This document shows positions 9,410 through 19,400 of a stretch of 64,000 nucleotides of DNA, in pieces. The notes under the pieces were generated by a model, which saw only the letters and a program-made list of their open reading frames with translations, ran no database searches and had not been told where the DNA came from. Source of the DNA: JARBAK01 sp034472185 (GTDB lineage: Bacteria > Pseudomonadota > Alphaproteobacteria > Rickettsiales > Midichloriaceae); NCBI GenBank assembly GCA_034472185.1, contig JARBAK010000001.1, positions 434,001-498,000 on the forward strand. Direction: 5' to 3'. The translations under genes and the position numbers were made by a program. Position 1 is the first letter of the stretch. Each line of letters begins with the position of its first letter.

Positions 9410-9868
9410 ATGCCTTATTTTAAGGAAATGCACAGATTATCAAGTAATAAATGTTTTATGATTGCAATACTTTCTATACTCCAGATATTCCTAGTACTCA
9501 TACTCACGCTCTTGGTTTTTATGCAAAAAAGTGAAAGTGATGGAGTAGCCAATCTTGTCAGTCAGGGTACGGGTGGACATGCATTAATTTCTAGGGAAGC
9601 TTCCGTAAGCCTAATAGTAAAGCTTACTATGTGTATAGCAATAGCATTCATGGCAAATAGTCTTGTGCTTTCAAAACTAGCATATAATAAGTCTATGGAG
9701 AGCAAGATTTTAATAGACAACATCCAAAAAGACAGCGAAACGCCTCTACGAGATCTAAAACAAGATAAACAACAGCTTAAAACTATTCCTATTCCAAAGA
9801 AAAGTGAGCAGCACAGTACTACGGTTACAACCAATGAAACAGGCATATCACCTAAAATAGAGCAATAA
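9410..9868 (+). CDS. secG: Preprotein translocase subunit SecG
   Basis: SecG is the small membrane partner of SecYE in protein export. Two hydrophobic helices (about residues 18-38 and 63-84) flank the cytosolic loop MQKSESDGVANLVSQGTGG, which matches the family loop LxQxSxxDG with a Gly-rich end. The C-terminal 65 residues are hydrophilic and poorly conserved. The start is uncertain: ATG 9410, ATG 9428 and ATG 9458 are in frame, and the last (MIAILSILQ) best fits rickettsial SecG proteins that begin just before the first helix. The stop is five bases from the end of the convergent rsmG. Confidence 0.8.
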   Translation: MPYFKEMHRLSSNKCFMIAILSILQIFLVLILTLLVFMQKSESDGVANLVSQGTGGHALISREASVSLIVKLTMCIAIAFMANSLVLSKLAYNKSMESKILIDNIQKDSETPLRDLKQDKQQLKTIPIPKKSEQHSTTVTTNETGISPKIEQ

Positions 9869-9873
9869 GCAAA

Positions 9874-10554
9874 TCACAATACTTGATGCTCCCTCTTGGG
9901 TTTTATGTCTTTAATTTGCCATATTTCAGTGCCCGTTTTGTAAGTAAGGGGATGTTTGCTTATGGTAAACTGCCAATCCATAGCGAGCGCATCAAGCTCA
10001 AATGATTGATTGGATTGTTTATAGGTCACAACTTGTATATCACGAGCTGCATAATTACTGCATGAAGAAGTCCCCTCAGGATCTTCATAAATAAGCATAT
10101 TTCTACATAAATGAAACAGATTAGCCATGTCTGTCACTGCTTTCGCGGAAATTACGTCTGGTACTATATGCAGTATATCTTCAACATTTGCATTGATACA
10201 GTGAATAGGAAGCGCTAATGTACGAGCAACCTCTGCTAAAAATATATACTTTTTAGTACTCAGTTCAATGCTAATGCAATTCTGATATCCAGCAATCGCT
10301 AGCACAATAATAGGAAACCCACCTCCGCTTCCTATATCAATAACTTTCACAGTGTTATCCTGCAAGATATTGCGTAATGCTAACGAATCTAGGATCATAT
10401 CCCAAAGATCCTCTTCATCACATCGACGAGAGACAAGATTTATTTTACGATTCCATTTCAGCAGTAACTGCACATATATTTCCAGTTTTTTCAAGACTTC
10501 AGGTGGTACGCTACTCCTCACAATATTTCTAATATTAATATTCATATATTCCAT
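9874..10554 (-). CDS. rsmG: 16S rRNA (guanine527-N7)-methyltransferase
   Basis: RsmG methylates G527 of 16S rRNA with S-adenosylmethionine. The SAM-binding motif DIGSGGGFP is intact, preceded by the family region LLLKWNRKINLVSR. I start it at ATG 10554 (MEYMNINIR), four bases after the mnmG stop codon, which agrees with translational coupling; an upstream ATG at 10593 lies inside mnmG. The pair mnmG-rsmG (gidA-gidB) is conserved across bacteria. The C-terminal part after about residue 150 is more divergent than usual. Confidence 0.92.
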   Translation of the reverse strand: MEYMNINIRNIVRSSVPPEVLKKLEIYVQLLLKWNRKINLVSRRCDEEDLWDMILDSLALRNILQDNTVKVIDIGSGGGFPIIVLAIAGYQNCISIELSTKKYIFLAEVARTLALPIHCINANVEDILHIVPDVISAKAVTDMANLFHLCRNMLIYEDPEGTSSCSNYAARDIQVVTYKQSNQSFELDALAMDWQFTISKHPLTYKTGTEIWQIKDIKPKREHQVL

Positions 10555-10558
10555 GGTA

Positions 10559-12433
10559 CTAGGATATTTTTTTAAGAGACAGCTGAATTGCAATAATAGC
10601 GGCAGGAGTTATACCTTGAATGCTTTTAAGCTCATGAATAGTACGTGGGCTATGGTTCGTAAGTTTAGATTTAATTTCTGTAGAAAGAGAGCTTAATTTA
10701 GAATAATCAAAATTCTCGGGAATTTTACTCATCATGTCACTCGATAATATCTCTATATCACGCTCTTGACGCTTACGATAATTAGCATATATGCTTTCGC
10801 TCCTAGCTCTATTAAAGAGATTATCATCGTACTCCGCTAATTTTATAGCAATTTCTTGACCAGATAGAAAACTCCTTATTTTTTCGTATTCAGCTAGACC
10901 AAGTACTTCAAATAAAGTTCTCTTCCGCACATTCTGTGAAGTACCATCCGATACGTATAAGCCCCCTATATCGACCATAGTTATATTTGTAAATTTTATA
11001 AACTCCTCCAATAACCTCTCCACACGCGCAAAAGCATGCAGCCTAGTTTCACTTACTAACCCGATAGCAGCTCCTTTTTTCGTAAGGCGTATATCAGCAT
11101 TATCAGCCCGCAACACTATTCTAAACTCTGCCCGCGAAGTAAGCATCCGATAAGGCTCAGACACTCCCTGCGTCACCAAATCATCTATCATAACGCCTAT
11201 ATATCCTTCAGCACGGGTTAACATGAACTCTTTTCCAGATAATGCGAGCACTGCATTCGCCCCTGCTATAAGCCCTTGTCCTGCCGCCTCTTCATAACCA
11301 GTTGTGCCATTAATTTGTCCAGCTAGAAACAAACCAGATACATTTTTGCTTTCAAGCGTATGTCTCAAATCACGTGCGTCTATAATATCATATTCTATCG
11401 CATAGCCATAACGTATAATCTCCGCTTTTTCCAGCCCCTCAATCGATTCTACCATTATCTTTTGTACTTCACGAGGCATAGAGGTAGAAATCCCATTGGG
11501 GTAAACAACGCATGAACTAAAACCCTCTGGTTCCAGAAAAATATTGTGCTCATCCCTCTCAAACCGCACAACTTTATCTTCTATCGATGGGCAATATCTA
11601 GGACCAGTAGATATAATTTTCCCAGAATACAGGGGCGAATTATATAAATTATTCTTAAGTATTTTATGAGTTAACGGATTAGTATGGGTTATATAACAGC
11701 TCATTTGCTGCACAGAGGGCAACGTAGTAGTCATGGAAGAAAGGAAATAAGGGGTTATATCGCCCCTCTGTTCCTCTAAAACAGACCAATCTATACTGTA
11801 AGTAGCTAAACGAGGTGGGGTACCAGTTTTAAATCTAAGCATTCTAAATCCAAGTGAAATCAGCCTCTTTGTCAGTGTAGTAGAAGATGCCTCACCATAT
11901 CTTCCGCCTGAATACTGATCGCTCCCTGTGTGTATTATCCCGTTCAAAAAAGTACCAGGCGCTAAAACAAGCGACGAACAGCGCAGTTGCGTTGTTAAAC
12001 AGTTCACACCGCTTATCCTTATATTATGACCAGATTCTTGCTCAGTCAAAATATCTACAACTTGATCTTCTAATATCGTCAAATTGGGATACTGACGCAA
12101 TGCCTTAAGCATATAATACTTGTATAGCTTTTTATCAGCTTGTGCGCGCGGCCCCCATACCGCAGGTCCTTTACTGCGGTTAAGCACTTTAAAATGAAGG
12201 GCAGCTTGATCTATGACTTGCCCCATTAAACCATCTAGGGCGTCTATCTCCCGAACTATAATGCCCTTACCCACTCCCCCTATAGCAGGGTTACAAGACA
12301 TTTCGCCTATAGTGTCGACTCTCATTGTAATTAGACACACCTCCGCCCCTAAACGCGCAGCCGCTGCTGCTGCTTCACACCCCGCATGTCCTCCTCCGAT
12401 TACAATAACTTCATAATTTTTACAATCGCCCAT
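10559..12433 (-). CDS. mnmG: tRNA uridine 5-carboxymethylaminomethyl modification enzyme, FAD subunit
   Basis: MnmG works with MnmE (encoded at 20794-22251) to place the cmnm5 group on U34 of several tRNAs, using FAD and methylenetetrahydrofolate. The FAD-binding GGGHAGCEAA is at residues 13-22, the first signature GPRYCPSIEDK is near residue 275, and the second signature AGQINGTTGYEEAAGQG is near residue 370. The 624 residues are a full-length protein. It is followed by rsmG with a four-base gap and preceded by tolQ with a 14-base gap, so the three are probably co-transcribed. Confidence 0.97.
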   Translation of the reverse strand: MGDCKNYEVIVIGGGHAGCEAAAAAARLGAEVCLITMRVDTIGEMSCNPAIGGVGKGIIVREIDALDGLMGQVIDQAALHFKVLNRSKGPAVWGPRAQADKKLYKYYMLKALRQYPNLTILEDQVVDILTEQESGHNIRISGVNCLTTQLRCSSLVLAPGTFLNGIIHTGSDQYSGGRYGEASSTTLTKRLISLGFRMLRFKTGTPPRLATYSIDWSVLEEQRGDITPYFLSSMTTTLPSVQQMSCYITHTNPLTHKILKNNLYNSPLYSGKIISTGPRYCPSIEDKVVRFERDEHNIFLEPEGFSSCVVYPNGISTSMPREVQKIMVESIEGLEKAEIIRYGYAIEYDIIDARDLRHTLESKNVSGLFLAGQINGTTGYEEAAGQGLIAGANAVLALSGKEFMLTRAEGYIGVMIDDLVTQGVSEPYRMLTSRAEFRIVLRADNADIRLTKKGAAIGLVSETRLHAFARVERLLEEFIKFTNITMVDIGGLYVSDGTSQNVRKRTLFEVLGLAEYEKIRSFLSGQEIAIKLAEYDDNLFNRARSESIYANYRKRQERDIEILSSDMMSKIPENFDYSKLSSLSTEIKSKLTNHSPRTIHELKSIQGITPAAIIAIQLSLKKIS

Positions 12434-12447
12434 AAACAGATTCCTAA

Positions 12448-13251
12448 TTACAGATCACGCAAGATCAGCACCATCAAAGAAGTTCTGAAATCTTCAAGTT
12501 TATTAGCTATATTTCCAGCCTCAGAAGAAAACTTATTGTAAAAAACCGTAGCAGGGATAGCAGCAATAAAACCAAAAGCTGTAGCTAAAAGTGCCTCTGC
12601 TATACATGGAGCAGCTACAGTTGCTAAGCTTGCAGCTTTTACGGTAGCTATAGCCTGGAATCCAATCATGATTCCCCAAACTGTACCAAAAAGCCCCACA
12701 AAAGGAGCAGTTGTTGCAATTGTAGCTAAAGAATTAGTGTAACAGCTAACAGAATCCATCGTCCTACCCACTGCTAGACCCATTGCATCCCAAATTCGCT
12801 CCTTTAAATGATGTGGTTCCCTATTCACTCCCCCTTTAGCAGATACAGGGGCGTTCCATTCTTCAACCGCAGCGCGTAAAATCGCTGCCATAGGATGCGC
12901 TTCTACTGTCTTTGACAAATATTTCTGTAGCATCGCAATTGATTGTACAGTTTCAAAGATATTCGAAAAACGCCGCATTTTCTTATTTAATGCTTTAAAA
13001 AACATAAATTTATCAAAGATCACTGCCCACGTCCATATAGAAGCAAGAAGAAGCCCTACAATCACAATTTTTACGACTATATCTGCTTGCAAAAACAGAG
13101 AGAAAAAAAAGTGCGATGCATGAGCTGCAAGAGGTTGAGCAGAAACCACTCCATCGGCTACTGGATCAACAACAGATTGCATAACTTCTGGAACGGGAAC
13201 ACTTGCAGCAACTGTAACCAAAAAAAGAGAAGAAAAAGGAAAAATAACCAT
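12448..13251 (-). CDS. tolQ: TolQ, inner-membrane proton channel subunit of the Tol-Pal system
   Basis: TolQ with TolR uses the proton motive force to drive TolA during outer-membrane constriction. The MotA/TolQ/ExbB family is shown by the helix around LFLQADIVVKIVIVGLLLAS (about residues 52-71), and by the paired C-terminal helices around APFVGLFGTVWGIMIGFQ and ALLATAFGFIAAIPATVFYNK. The first 45 residues are an extra hydrophobic or low-complexity extension relative to most TolQ proteins (about 235 residues), so the true start may be internal. TolR, TolA, TolB and Pal are not adjacent. ExbB is an alternative, but the start of the first helix fits alphaproteobacterial TolQ better. Confidence 0.85.
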   Translation of the reverse strand: MVIFPFSSLFLVTVAASVPVPEVMQSVVDPVADGVVSAQPLAAHASHFFFSLFLQADIVVKIVIVGLLLASIWTWAVIFDKFMFFKALNKKMRRFSNIFETVQSIAMLQKYLSKTVEAHPMAAILRAAVEEWNAPVSAKGGVNREPHHLKERIWDAMGLAVGRTMDSVSCYTNSLATIATTAPFVGLFGTVWGIMIGFQAIATVKAASLATVAAPCIAEALLATAFGFIAAIPATVFYNKFSSEAGNIANKLEDFRTSLMVLILRDL

Positions 13252-13469
13252 CTTATTACTTTGGGATTAATTCTACCTAAACGCTTAATAGGGTATGCGA
13301 TGTTACCAATTTTTAAAGCTATAAGCAACTCTGTAATAAGAGGATAGGAAAGGAAATATCCTTAATAGGAGGAGGACTATATAAAGTGTTAAATTTTTTC
13401 TCTAGCAAACCAAGATCAGAATGTTATCATACCAGATAAATATACTTAAATACTGAAGGTAGAGAAACG

Positions 13470-14051
13470 GTGCATAATACGTTTAATGCTCAGGATTTTT
13501 TCAGCAAATTTCCTATTATAGATATAGGCAATATTAGATTAAGAGAATTAAAAATTACCGATAAAGATCGGTATTACGAAATGTTCTCTGATCCAGAAGT
13601 AAGCCAATATCAATCTGATGAAGACATGCCTAAATCCCCTAATGATGCACTAGAAGACGTAAAGTTTTGGGGCGGGTTATTTTACAGAAAGCAGTCTATA
13701 TTTTGGGCAATAGCTGAAGCGTCTAGTGATAACCTTATAGGAACTGTAGGCTTTAACACATGGAATATCTACAATAGGCGCGCAGAAATTTCCTATGACC
13801 TTATGAAGCAGTATTGGAGGCAGGGTATTATGACCAAAGTTCTCACTAATTGTATAAGGTTTTCTTTCACCAAAATGAACTTAAACCGCATAGAGGCACG
13901 TACAATGTTAGGAAATATTCCATCTTGTAGATTGCTAGAAAAAATAGGGTTTAAAGAAGAGGGAGTAGTGAGACAATATCGTTTTGTTAAGGAACGGTTT
14001 ATAGACATAAAGCTCTTCTCATTATTAAAAAAAGAATTCCCAGTTTTTTGA
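13470..14051 (+). CDS. GNAT-family N-acetyltransferase, RimJ/RimL type
   Basis: This looks like a protein N-acetyltransferase of the RimJ/RimL group that uses acetyl-CoA. Visible features are IRLRELKITDKDRYYEMFSD near the start, the substrate-fold strand IGTVGFNTWN, the acetyl-CoA pyrophosphate loop in YWRQGIMTKVL, and the C-terminal NxxSxxLLEKIGFKEEG pattern. Its 193 residues are normal. It starts with GTG at 13470 with a purine-rich stretch upstream. The TGA stop overlaps the holB frame, and the two genes are likely co-transcribed. The substrate cannot be told; a ribosomal protein terminus is the family's usual target. Confidence 0.82.
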   Translation: MHNTFNAQDFFSKFPIIDIGNIRLRELKITDKDRYYEMFSDPEVSQYQSDEDMPKSPNDALEDVKFWGGLFYRKQSIFWAIAEASSDNLIGTVGFNTWNIYNRRAEISYDLMKQYWRQGIMTKVLTNCIRFSFTKMNLNRIEARTMLGNIPSCRLLEKIGFKEEGVVRQYRFVKERFIDIKLFSLLKKEFPVF

Positions 14052-14071
14052 CAGCATTGCTACAATACAAC

Positions 14072-15004
14072 ATGGATAATCCAACAAACTACCTTGGTCC
14101 ATTGTATGGACTAGAAGATATCGCTGATATACTTTGCACTTCCTTACAGAAGAATAGATTAAGTCACGCAATATTACTAAACGGACCAGAGGGAATCGGC
14201 AAAACCACTTTATTATGTCGTTTCGCAAGAGCATTAATCTTGACAAATCACTCAAAAATCAAATGCGACATACAGAAATACATACTAGGCGAAGCTGCCT
14301 CTATATTCTCTACTTCCCCCCTCTATCGACAATTCAACTCGCTCCAGTATTCGGGATTCGTATTTATTAGAGATCTATACCAAAAAAACTCATTGATACC
14401 TAAAAAGCATAGAGGGATATCTGTCGATGAAATACGCTTCTTAAAAGAATTTGTAAGCATGAAGGCACATGATGATAATTGGAGAATTATATTATTAGAT
14501 GGAGTGGATTATATGAACCAAAGTGCATCAAATGCACTGCTTAAAACTTTGGAAGAACCAGGAGAGGGTGTTTTAATTTTTCTAACGGCCCATAATTTAT
14601 CAGCCGTATCAGAAACAATAAAATCGCGCTGTACATTCCTAAAGGCACGACCCGCCTCCTTCACGCACTTTACTAAAGCTATTCAATGGTCTCATAAAAC
14701 GCCTCTACAAGCAACACACCTAGAAACCATATATAAACGCTCTAAAGGCAGTATAGGCACAGCACTCGCAATACTCCAACAAGACAGCGTGCCTCAAAGC
14801 GCTTCAGAATTAATTTCTGCTCTTATCTCTTCTATACTTGTGTCAGAAGACACACAAATATTAACGCATCTTTCAATAACACGGTTGCAACAGCTTATCT
14901 ATCTAAGGGAGCATATAAAACAGTATAATTTAGATAATGCAGTAGTAACTGCGCTCACAAACCAAGCGGATCAGTATACTAATGCTATATTACAGAGACA
15001 GTAA
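14072..15004 (+). CDS. holB: DNA polymerase III delta-prime subunit
   Basis: Delta-prime is the stator of the clamp loader. The Walker A-like loop GPEGIGKTTLL, the segment LLDGVDYMNQSASNALLKTLEEP and the SRC motif KSRCTFLK are clear. The C-terminal 100 residues are poorly conserved, as in many alphaproteobacteria. I choose ATG 14072 (MDNPTNYLG), giving 310 residues; an in-frame TTG at 14048 overlaps the stop of the preceding acetyltransferase gene. HolC, the chi subunit, is also in this window at 60.1 kb. Confidence 0.9.
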   Translation: MDNPTNYLGPLYGLEDIADILCTSLQKNRLSHAILLNGPEGIGKTTLLCRFARALILTNHSKIKCDIQKYILGEAASIFSTSPLYRQFNSLQYSGFVFIRDLYQKNSLIPKKHRGISVDEIRFLKEFVSMKAHDDNWRIILLDGVDYMNQSASNALLKTLEEPGEGVLIFLTAHNLSAVSETIKSRCTFLKARPASFTHFTKAIQWSHKTPLQATHLETIYKRSKGSIGTALAILQQDSVPQSASELISALISSILVSEDTQILTHLSITRLQQLIYLREHIKQYNLDNAVVTALTNQADQYTNAILQRQ

Positions 15005-15095
15005 CGCGCCATGAGACAACTTCTAGTTGAAGGGGGGTTAGACCTCCACGATTAAATTGGTTTAGCCTTGATGCATAACACAATTATACAGACTA

Positions 15096-16073
15096 CTATG
15101 TTGAATAAATATGTTCTGTAGTCGAATACCGTATTCTCTGTATAACGCGATAAAGATTAGACCAAATACCTATATCACTCCATCCAACTTCTAAAGGAAC
15201 CATAGCTAATCTAGATCTCAATTCCTGCTTTTCTAGCAGAGCATACTCTATTGATACAGCAGGGACACTAGACCACATATACTTACACAAGTATATATCT
15301 TCACCTTTGCTATATTTAGCAAAATTTAAAGCAGCACAACAGACATCATATATATGTGGTAAATATTCCTTAAATGCCCAAAGTAACGCAGAGTTCTTAT
15401 ATACATATATACCACTATTCCAATACAAATCACGCATTCTTTCTTCATAAAGTCGCATTACTCTATGCTTAGAATCCGGCTTTTCCACAAAATCCGCAAT
15501 TTGAGACATTTGCCCCTCAATGCTATAACCTTGCTGTAAATAACCATATTCGTGCGTTATCGTTTCTGGCTTTACTCCAAATAAAGTTAACATAATCTCC
15601 GGACTCATCGTACTTTTCTTCATAAGAACATAAGCCTCTTCTACAATAGTACAAAACCTACGTTCGTCCTCAATATAGTGATCTATAGGCATAGAGAGCA
15701 CATAAGCTTCACTCTCTAAAGAATCTATGTAGAGAGAAGCAACACATATAGCGGCTGCAGTATTGCGTGGATACGGTTCTAAAATAATACGACTCGGCAT
15801 ACATTCAATCTCGTTTATCTGCTCCCGCAACAAAGAAATGTACTTAGCATTGCTAGATATAACCGGAGGATGGAAAAAAAGGCGATTAACACGTCGCAGC
15901 GTCTTTTGCATAAGACTGTCTGCTTTACAGCCCCACAACTTCAAAAATTGCTTAGGTACGCTTTGATTAGATATAGGCCATAATCGCTTACCCAACCCAC
16001 CCCCAAGTATTAGAGGAAAAATAGCGGCTCTTTTATCTCCCACACAATGCACAGCAACCACTTCACACACCAA
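15096..16073 (-). CDS. Mannose-1-phosphate guanylyltransferase (single-domain)
   Basis: The product should join mannose-1-phosphate and GTP to form GDP-mannose, a sugar donor for surface polysaccharide or glycans. The nucleotide-binding start GGGLGKRLWPISNQ with PKQF, the segment IILEPYPRNTAAAI and the signature FVEKPD are all present. The protein is 325 residues and ends near YRVIQRI, so it has the nucleotidyltransferase domain only and lacks the phosphomannose isomerase domain found in ManC/AlgA. The start is a TTG at 16073; GTG codons follow in frame. It converges with holB. Confidence 0.85.
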   Translation of the reverse strand: MVCEVVAVHCVGDKRAAIFPLILGGGLGKRLWPISNQSVPKQFLKLWGCKADSLMQKTLRRVNRLFFHPPVISSNAKYISLLREQINEIECMPSRIILEPYPRNTAAAICVASLYIDSLESEAYVLSMPIDHYIEDERRFCTIVEEAYVLMKKSTMSPEIMLTLFGVKPETITHEYGYLQQGYSIEGQMSQIADFVEKPDSKHRVMRLYEERMRDLYWNSGIYVYKNSALLWAFKEYLPHIYDVCCAALNFAKYSKGEDIYLCKYMWSSVPAVSIEYALLEKQELRSRLAMVPLEVGWSDIGIWSNLYRVIQRIRYSTTEHIYST

Positions 16074-16086
16074 TATGATTGATTGT

Positions 16087-16126
16087 ATCTTTTTTTGTTT
16101 ATTTATTATTCAATACAAAAAAAGAT
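16087..16126. repeat. Perfect AT-rich inverted repeat next to tRNA-Leu
   Basis: Two 12-base arms, ATCTTTTTTTGT at 16087-16098 and ACAAAAAAAGAT at 16115-16126, flank a 16-base loop. It lies just downstream of the minus-strand tRNA-Leu gene and just before the manC-like gene. It may end or process the tRNA transcript, although no T-run follows on that strand. Confidence 0.5.
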
Positions 16127-16139
16127 CAAATTAACTATA

Positions 16140-16226
16140 TGGTGCGGTCGAAAAGACTCGAACTTTCAATCCCTTGCAGGAACAACGACCTCAACGTTGC
16201 GTGTCTACCAATTCCACCACGACCGC
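16140..16226 (-). tRNA. tRNA-Leu(GAG)
   Basis: The minus-strand sequence folds as a class II tRNA: acceptor arms GCGGTCG and CGACCGC, discriminator A, anticodon stem CAACG/CGTTG around the loop TTGAGGT (anticodon GAG), a long variable arm, and the TTCGAGT T-loop region. The 3' CCA is encoded (forward strand TGG at 16140-16142). The body without CCA is 16143-16226. Confidence 0.95.
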
Positions 16227-16380
16227 ATTTCCTTCCATGGACTCTATAGCGTAGGCATTTATGAACGTCTAGCGAAAAAAACATACTACCATTTCTAACG
16301 ACGAGACATCAATGAAATATTCGATAATGCAACAAAGCCTCACCTCTTAAAAAATAAATTAGAAATTTTATCTACAACAA

Positions 16381-16420
16381 CTAACCAGGGAGCGACGCAT
16401 ATGCAACTCTCCCCGGTTAG
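16381..16420 (-). terminator. Terminator hairpin of the flagellin gene
   Basis: The arms CTAACC-A-GGGAG and CTCTCCCC-GGTTAG pair with one mismatch, 35 bases beyond the flagellin stop codon in the direction of transcription. The downstream tract on the minus strand is T-rich (TTGTTGT) rather than a pure T-run. Confidence 0.6.
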
Positions 16421-16454
16421 TTACTTATTGACAACCTTTTAAAGCATCAAATTA

Positions 16455-19400
16455 CTACTGTCCTTTGATAAGACTCAATAAGTTCTGTCCTAATACGCGC
16501 TCCAACTGATTAAGCAAGAACACGGCGGATTGTGCTTTCAGAGTTTCAATCTGAAAGGTATCCACTTCTGTTGGAATATCAGCCGCTAAAAAAGCAAGTT
16601 TAGCAGCTGTTGTACTTTCAACAGAGTTATTCAAACCACTCAGTGCATAAATCAGAGATGCCTGACCTGAAGCAACACTATTAGCTATACCCATTAAACT
16701 ATTCGCTATTGTATCAAGTGTACTAAATGTACTTAATGCATTAGCCATAGTAACAATATTTAAGCCTGACGCACCCAAATTCGCAGTATCCATTGCACTT
16801 ATAGCTATTGTTAGCCTCTTTTGCGCTGGGTCTGGAGATACTTGAATAGCCATCGTAGAATTGCCAATTTTAAAGGCACGTGAAAGAGCGCTTTGTAACG
16901 CTGCAACACTACCCTCACTTGTTAAATCAACTCCGCTTCCAAAAGTCAGAATAAACTTATCATTCTGATCAGAACTACCAACTAAGTTCAGTTCTAACAC
17001 CTGCCCAGCACTGATAGATTGTAGCTGCTCGTTAGCATTAGCAAACTTGTTTTGGTATACTCTGCCATCAGACATAGTAAACGTAATAAATGCCTCTTTA
17101 TTAGCACTTTGCGCACTTGAAGAAACAGTAATATTCTGAATTCCCATAGTACTGAAGTTTTTCCCTATATATTCTGCAGTAGCGCCAGATAGTTGAGTAT
17201 CAGTCTGATCTGGAGAGAAAGCACTTACCGTTCTTCTTTGGTAAAATACGATGGAACCCAATGCATTTTCAATATTTTGGGCATAAGCTGTAGCGTCAGC
17301 TTGGCTATTTACGGTTTGTATACTGTTATACGTGTTATTCAAGGTCAAACCAATAGAGCCTGTAAGATCAGCAGAAGTCAATCTAACAACACGCTCACCA
17401 ATACCGTCATTAGTATTAGGGTTAACTGTCGCAACAGCGCCTGTATAAGATATCCCACCAACTGAAATGCTCAAATTAACTTTATTAGTACCAGCAAATG
17501 TTGCAGTAACAGAATCAGCAGGTAATGCACCAACAAAGGAAGGATTGGCAACAACATGGGAAACATCTATACCACCTGTCAAGCCGCCCTCTAGAGTCAG
17601 AGAAGTTGTATTAGAACCACTAGAATCAGTAAAAGTAATTGTTAACCCATTCAAAGTTGAATCTGCGACTCTACTAGAAATTTGTAAATTATTATTTCCA
17701 CTAGACTGTGAAGTAGTCCACAACAGATTACGCAATAAAGGATCCTGACTCTGGTTAAATATATTCACAACCTCAGCAAGGGTCTGCCGAACATCTGCAG
17801 TGAAAAGCTGAATCTGTGTCGAAGGATCAGTTACACTAGAAGTTATTGTAAATTCTTGCCCCCCTACAGATACAACCGTTCCCTCAGATAATAGCGCATC
17901 ACTAATAACAACCTGTTTAGTTTGAGCAATAGCACTTGTTGTATTACCAATAATGTCGTTATTAAATGGAGCTCCTACAGCAAATGTGTTAGCAATTCCA
18001 AGAGATCCAACGGTAGTACCTGCACTATAGGTAGAAATAAGCGAAGGTATTGATGCGTTAACACTGGGATTAGTATATGTCGCTGCCTGAGGTATACCCC
18101 TACCATTTATATTGCTTAGCACTGATATAGAGCCTCCCATTCCCTTTACATTCGATTGAAGCGTTATAGCGTTTAACGGAGCCCCACTGCTATCTTGTGC
18201 TGGACTTGCCGTTACCATATCTAACGCATCAAGAATAGCCTGAGGAACGGATGTGAAAGAGGAATCTATCCCGACAGATGCAGTATCATTAATCAAACTC
18301 AGTATTGATTGCATTCGCTGATTTACATCACCCTGAATAGAAACATAATATCCATTCGTATTCGCACCAATCGTAGCACCAGTAGTGCTACTAAAGCCAG
18401 TAACACCACTACTACTCATGCTCACGCTATTAATACTATCGGTTACTGCAGTGAACTGAGCATAAACTTGCGCATCCGTAGCGTTAGTACCGGCATTCCT
18501 AAGAGAAATAACGTTACCAGCTAGCTCTGCAGTAAAAGTCGAAAATATATTATCAGTTGAAACAGTACCACTCACAAGAACGTTAGTACCATTTATAATC
18601 GACTGTATTGTATTCAATACATCCCCTATCGTAGGCGCATTCCCTACTGTAGGCGCTTTCACACCAATGGTAATTTTGTTACCAGCGCCATCAAAGGTGG
18701 GGCTGCTATTACTAGTAGGATCTAACTGGAACGCATACGCAGTTCCTGATGCAGTTCCAAGCGTAAAAATTGTAGTAGCAGAGGTACTAGCAGTATCTAT
18801 CAGCGTAGATGCATTGCTAGACAGAGTGTTAAGCGTACCAAGTGTTAACTGTAAATCAGAAGACTGATACGTAGGCACTACTGTCATGCCAGGAGTACCA
18901 ACAACACTCACACTCTGAGATACAGCATTAAGGTCAGTACCAGTAGCACTATTTATACTAGCTTTCGCGACAGAAGTCGACGTACCAACTACATTAAAAT
19001 CAGTAGGAGCAGTGACAGCAAGATTAGCAGCATTAGCATTAGCAGTAAATCCTGCGAAAGCTGTTTTTAGATCAGATGCACTACTCAACGCAGCATTCAA
19101 TGCTGTTATATCTATACCACCTATAGCAGCGCTGGCACTACCTGTGACAACACTGGTCAGTACCTGAGAGATAGCAACAGCTGTCGCTGCTGCGCTTCCC
19201 ACATCAGTAGAGCTAAACGTTACAGTAAGACTACCAGGCGCATAAGCCGCAGCAGCAGTAGAATCAGTCCGGAATAGAATACTTTCAGCGCCACTAGTAA
19301 TCATAATAGTATTGCTGTCTGTAATTGCAGCACTAAAGTCTAGTGCAAGATTAGCTACAGCAGCGTTATCCGCTAGCACTATACGTACTCCATTTATTTC

